From: an uncultured Selenomonadales bacterium
GTDB lineage: Bacteria > Bacillota > Negativicutes > Selenomonadales > Selenomonadaceae
Reading direction: 5' to 3'
DNA: 32,507 nucleotides
NCBI GenBank assembly: GCA_937877545.1
Contig: CALFJE010000074.1
Coordinates: 1 to 32,507 of the forward strand
Shown here: positions 30,714-32,507 of the stretch, piece after piece
Numbering within the stretch: position 1 is the stretch's first letter
Layout: each line of letters opens with the position of its first letter
The notes under the pieces: model-generated
The model's input: the letters and a program-made list of their open reading frames with translations, nothing else
What the model was told of the DNA's origin: nothing
Database searches by the model: none
Translations under genes and position numbers: made by a program

Positions 30714-32339
30714 TTGACGGAACTGATAGCGACGATACCGATTATCCTAACCATTATATTGACGGTGGGGCTTAACATGGCGGCTAAAAAGGTACTTCCA
30801 ATATCGTGGCTTTCAATCGTTATAATCGGCTTGAGCTGGTGGGGCATGGATTGCCGGCACATTGCGGCTTATACCGTCGTGGGCTTTTTGAGTTCCCTGG
30901 ATGTGCTCTTCGTGATTTTCGGGGCTATCTTGCTTATGAATACGCTAAACGCCGCCGGCGCAATGAAGCGTATCGAGGGCATGTTCAACACCATTTCGGA
31001 GGACGCCCGCATTCAGCTTGTTATCATAGGCTTTGCGTTCAGTGCTTTTATCGAGGGCGCGGCGGGCTTTGGAACTCCTGCGGCACTTTGTGCGCCGTTG
31101 CTTATCGGTCTGGGTTTCCCGCCCATGGCGGCGGCGGTATCTTGCCTTATCCTGAATTCGACGCCGGTATCTTTTGGCGCGGCGGGCACCCCTACCAATG
31201 CGGCTGTAACCGCCGTGGTCTCCGAGCTGCCTGCTATGGGTATCGCCGTTGACGAGTGGACATTGGCTTTGTCATTCGTCACCGCTTTAGGATTATGTAG
31301 CGGCGCATGCGTTATCATTTTCATAACCGTGGGGCTTGTCACGAAGATGTTCGGCAAGAATAAATCCTTTTCGGACGCAATGCCGGCGTTGCCGTTTTGC
31401 GTGTTTGCGGCTCTTGTATACAGCGCGACAGCTCTGCCAATTGCCCGCTATATCGGCACGGAGCTGACCACATTGACGGCTTCGGCGGTAACGATATTTG
31501 TACTGCTCGGTTGCGCTCGTGCTGGTTTCCTCATGCCGAAGACCGTATGGCGATTTGAGGACAGCAAGACGGCGGCGACGAACAAAACCGAATCACAAAT
31601 GCCGCTTCTTAAGGCGTGGTTCCCGTACATTTTTATATCGCTCTGGCTGGTAGTCACGCGCCTTCCGCAGCTCGACATCAAGCCCGTAATTCAATCCTTT
31701 GCCGTGGGGCTTAACGATCTCTTTGGCGTGACAAATGCCGCGTGGTCATTTAAATTCGTCAATAATCCGGGGCTTGTCCCCTTTATACCGGCGGTGCTTA
31801 TCGCCGTAGCGATTTACAGACTCAACGGCGACGATGTTTCCGCCATTTTTAAAAAGTCGTGGAATCAATGTTCGGGCGCGTTTATTGCCTTGCTGTTCGG
31901 TTTCGCGCTCGTGTATGTGTATCGCTATTCCGACGCCAACAGCACGGGACTCGACTCCATGCTAATCACTATGGCGGGCGGCATGGCTAATCTTGCGGGC
32001 GACAATTACTTTTACGTTTCGCCGTTTATCGGCACGATAGGAGCGTTTATGTTCGGTTCCAACACGGTCAGCAATGTCATGTTCACGCCGCTGCAATTCG
32101 AGACTGCAAGGATTTTGGAGTTGCCGACGTTGCTTATAGTTGCTCTGCAGAATCAAGGCGGCGCGATTGGCAACATGATTTGCATTAACAACATCGTCGC
32201 GGTCTGCGCCACCACGGGCATTTCCGGCGTAGAGGGGAAACTTATCCGAACGAACTTTATTCCGTGGCTGTGTTTTTACGTCATACTGATTATTGTTGCC
32301 CTGGCTGTGTTGAATTTCGGCGTCTTGCCCGAATTTTAG
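30714..32339 (+). CDS. lctP: L-lactate permease (LctP/LldP family)
   Basis: A 541-residue inner-membrane transporter with about 12-14 hydrophobic segments, importing lactate with protons. The start is TTG at 30714 with AAGGAG nine bases upstream. Family motifs include LSSLDVLFVIFGAILLMNTL, SAFIEGAAGFGTPAALCAPL, SFGAAGTPTNAAV, and near the C-terminus SPFIGTIGAFMFGSNTVSNV and LQNQGGAIGNMICINNIVAV. It shares the promoter of the VanW gene. Lactate oxidation genes would be expected downstream, and a gene appears to begin just past the window. With malate dehydrogenase and menaquinone synthesis nearby this fits a lactate-using fermenter (inferred). Confidence 0.94.
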   Translation: MTELIATIPIILTIILTVGLNMAAKKVLPISWLSIVIIGLSWWGMDCRHIAAYTVVGFLSSLDVLFVIFGAILLMNTLNAAGAMKRIEGMFNTISEDARIQLVIIGFAFSAFIEGAAGFGTPAALCAPLLIGLGFPPMAAAVSCLILNSTPVSFGAAGTPTNAAVTAVVSELPAMGIAVDEWTLALSFVTALGLCSGACVIIFITVGLVTKMFGKNKSFSDAMPALPFCVFAALVYSATALPIARYIGTELTTLTASAVTIFVLLGCARAGFLMPKTVWRFEDSKTAATNKTESQMPLLKAWFPYIFISLWLVVTRLPQLDIKPVIQSFAVGLNDLFGVTNAAWSFKFVNNPGLVPFIPAVLIAVAIYRLNGDDVSAIFKKSWNQCSGAFIALLFGFALVYVYRYSDANSTGLDSMLITMAGGMANLAGDNYFYVSPFIGTIGAFMFGSNTVSNVMFTPLQFETARILELPTLLIVALQNQGGAIGNMICINNIVAVCATTGISGVEGKLIRTNFIPWLCFYVILIIVALAVLNFGVLPEF

Positions 32340-32350
32340 GAGGCTTCATC

Positions 32351-32488
32351 ATGAATAAAAAAGTTTCCGCGGCAATGAGCGCAAGCGTGACGCTTGACCC
32401 AACGGTCGCGGTTAGCCGTTCGACTTTTGTAGCCGCCTTGCCGCGTCCTAACGAACTGCCGACGCAATTACGGCTCGGCTTATCTTAA
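32351..32488 (+). CDS. Tiny ORF after the lactate permease, unknown
   Basis: 45 residues starting MNKKVSAAMSASVTLDPTVA, with AGGAGG before the ATG and only 11 bases after the permease stop. The beginning looks like that of an exported protein, but no hydrophobic core follows, so no signal peptide is predicted. Nothing is recognised by family. A second GGAGGCTT (32500-32507), identical to the one at 32339-32346, appears at the right edge. So the next gene probably starts just beyond the window, with this ORF as a short upstream reading frame or a remnant. Confidence 0.4.
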   Translation: MNKKVSAAMSASVTLDPTVAVSRSTFVAALPRPNELPTQLRLGLS

Positions 32489-32507
32489 CGAATTCATTTG
32501 GAGGCTT

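Overview
The window looks like chromosome of an anaerobic, diderm Firmicute of the Negativicutes (Selenomonadales-like). Reasons: strong GGAGG-type ribosome binding sites and Firmicute-style promoters occur next to outer-envelope glycan genes (WavE family, Wzt-type ABC ATPase). There are also futalosine-pathway menaquinone genes, split glyQ/glyS, rubredoxin, malate dehydrogenase and an L-lactate permease. The genus is an inference. No tRNA, rRNA, CRISPR array or insertion sequence was seen.

Layout. 1-600 (minus): a small peptide gene with a double-glycine leader, its terminator and its promoter. 672-2815: two tandem MqnE-type radical SAM genes, running directly into a restriction-modification block (2816-9085). 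That block holds an intact type III Mod/Res pair, a wrecked type II endonuclease gene and its intact methyltransferase; an unknown 218-residue protein with its own promoter follows. 9845-15925: glyQ-glyS, then a decayed phosphotransferase (frameshifted in a G10 tract), a decayed nucleotidyltransferase and an intact WavE-type gene. 16009-19881: an EAL protein, a small secreted protein and a FecCD-type ABC permease/ATPase pair. 19913-22025 (minus): a DarT1-NADAR toxin-antitoxin pair, whose toxin promoter carries a C8 tract, preceded by an RTX-like secreted protein. 22159-24266: rubredoxin, mdh, a small unknown gene and tadA. 24368-29142: two tandem chemoreceptors and a Wzt-type ATPase. 29143-29395: a hairpin-rich intergenic region. 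29396-32488: a VanW-family protein, lactate permease and a tiny ORF; the next gene seems to begin just beyond the right edge.

Together the genes describe anaerobic lactate/malate metabolism with menaquinone-dependent respiration, chemotaxis, c-di-GMP turnover and surface-glycan export. Interleaved are genome-defence modules (type III R-M, type II R-M remnant, DarT1-NADAR). Three simple-sequence tracts (G10 in a glycan-type gene, C8 in the darT promoter, heptamers inside res) lie where length changes could switch expression. Two tandem paralogue pairs (MqnE, chemoreceptors) have members of identical length.
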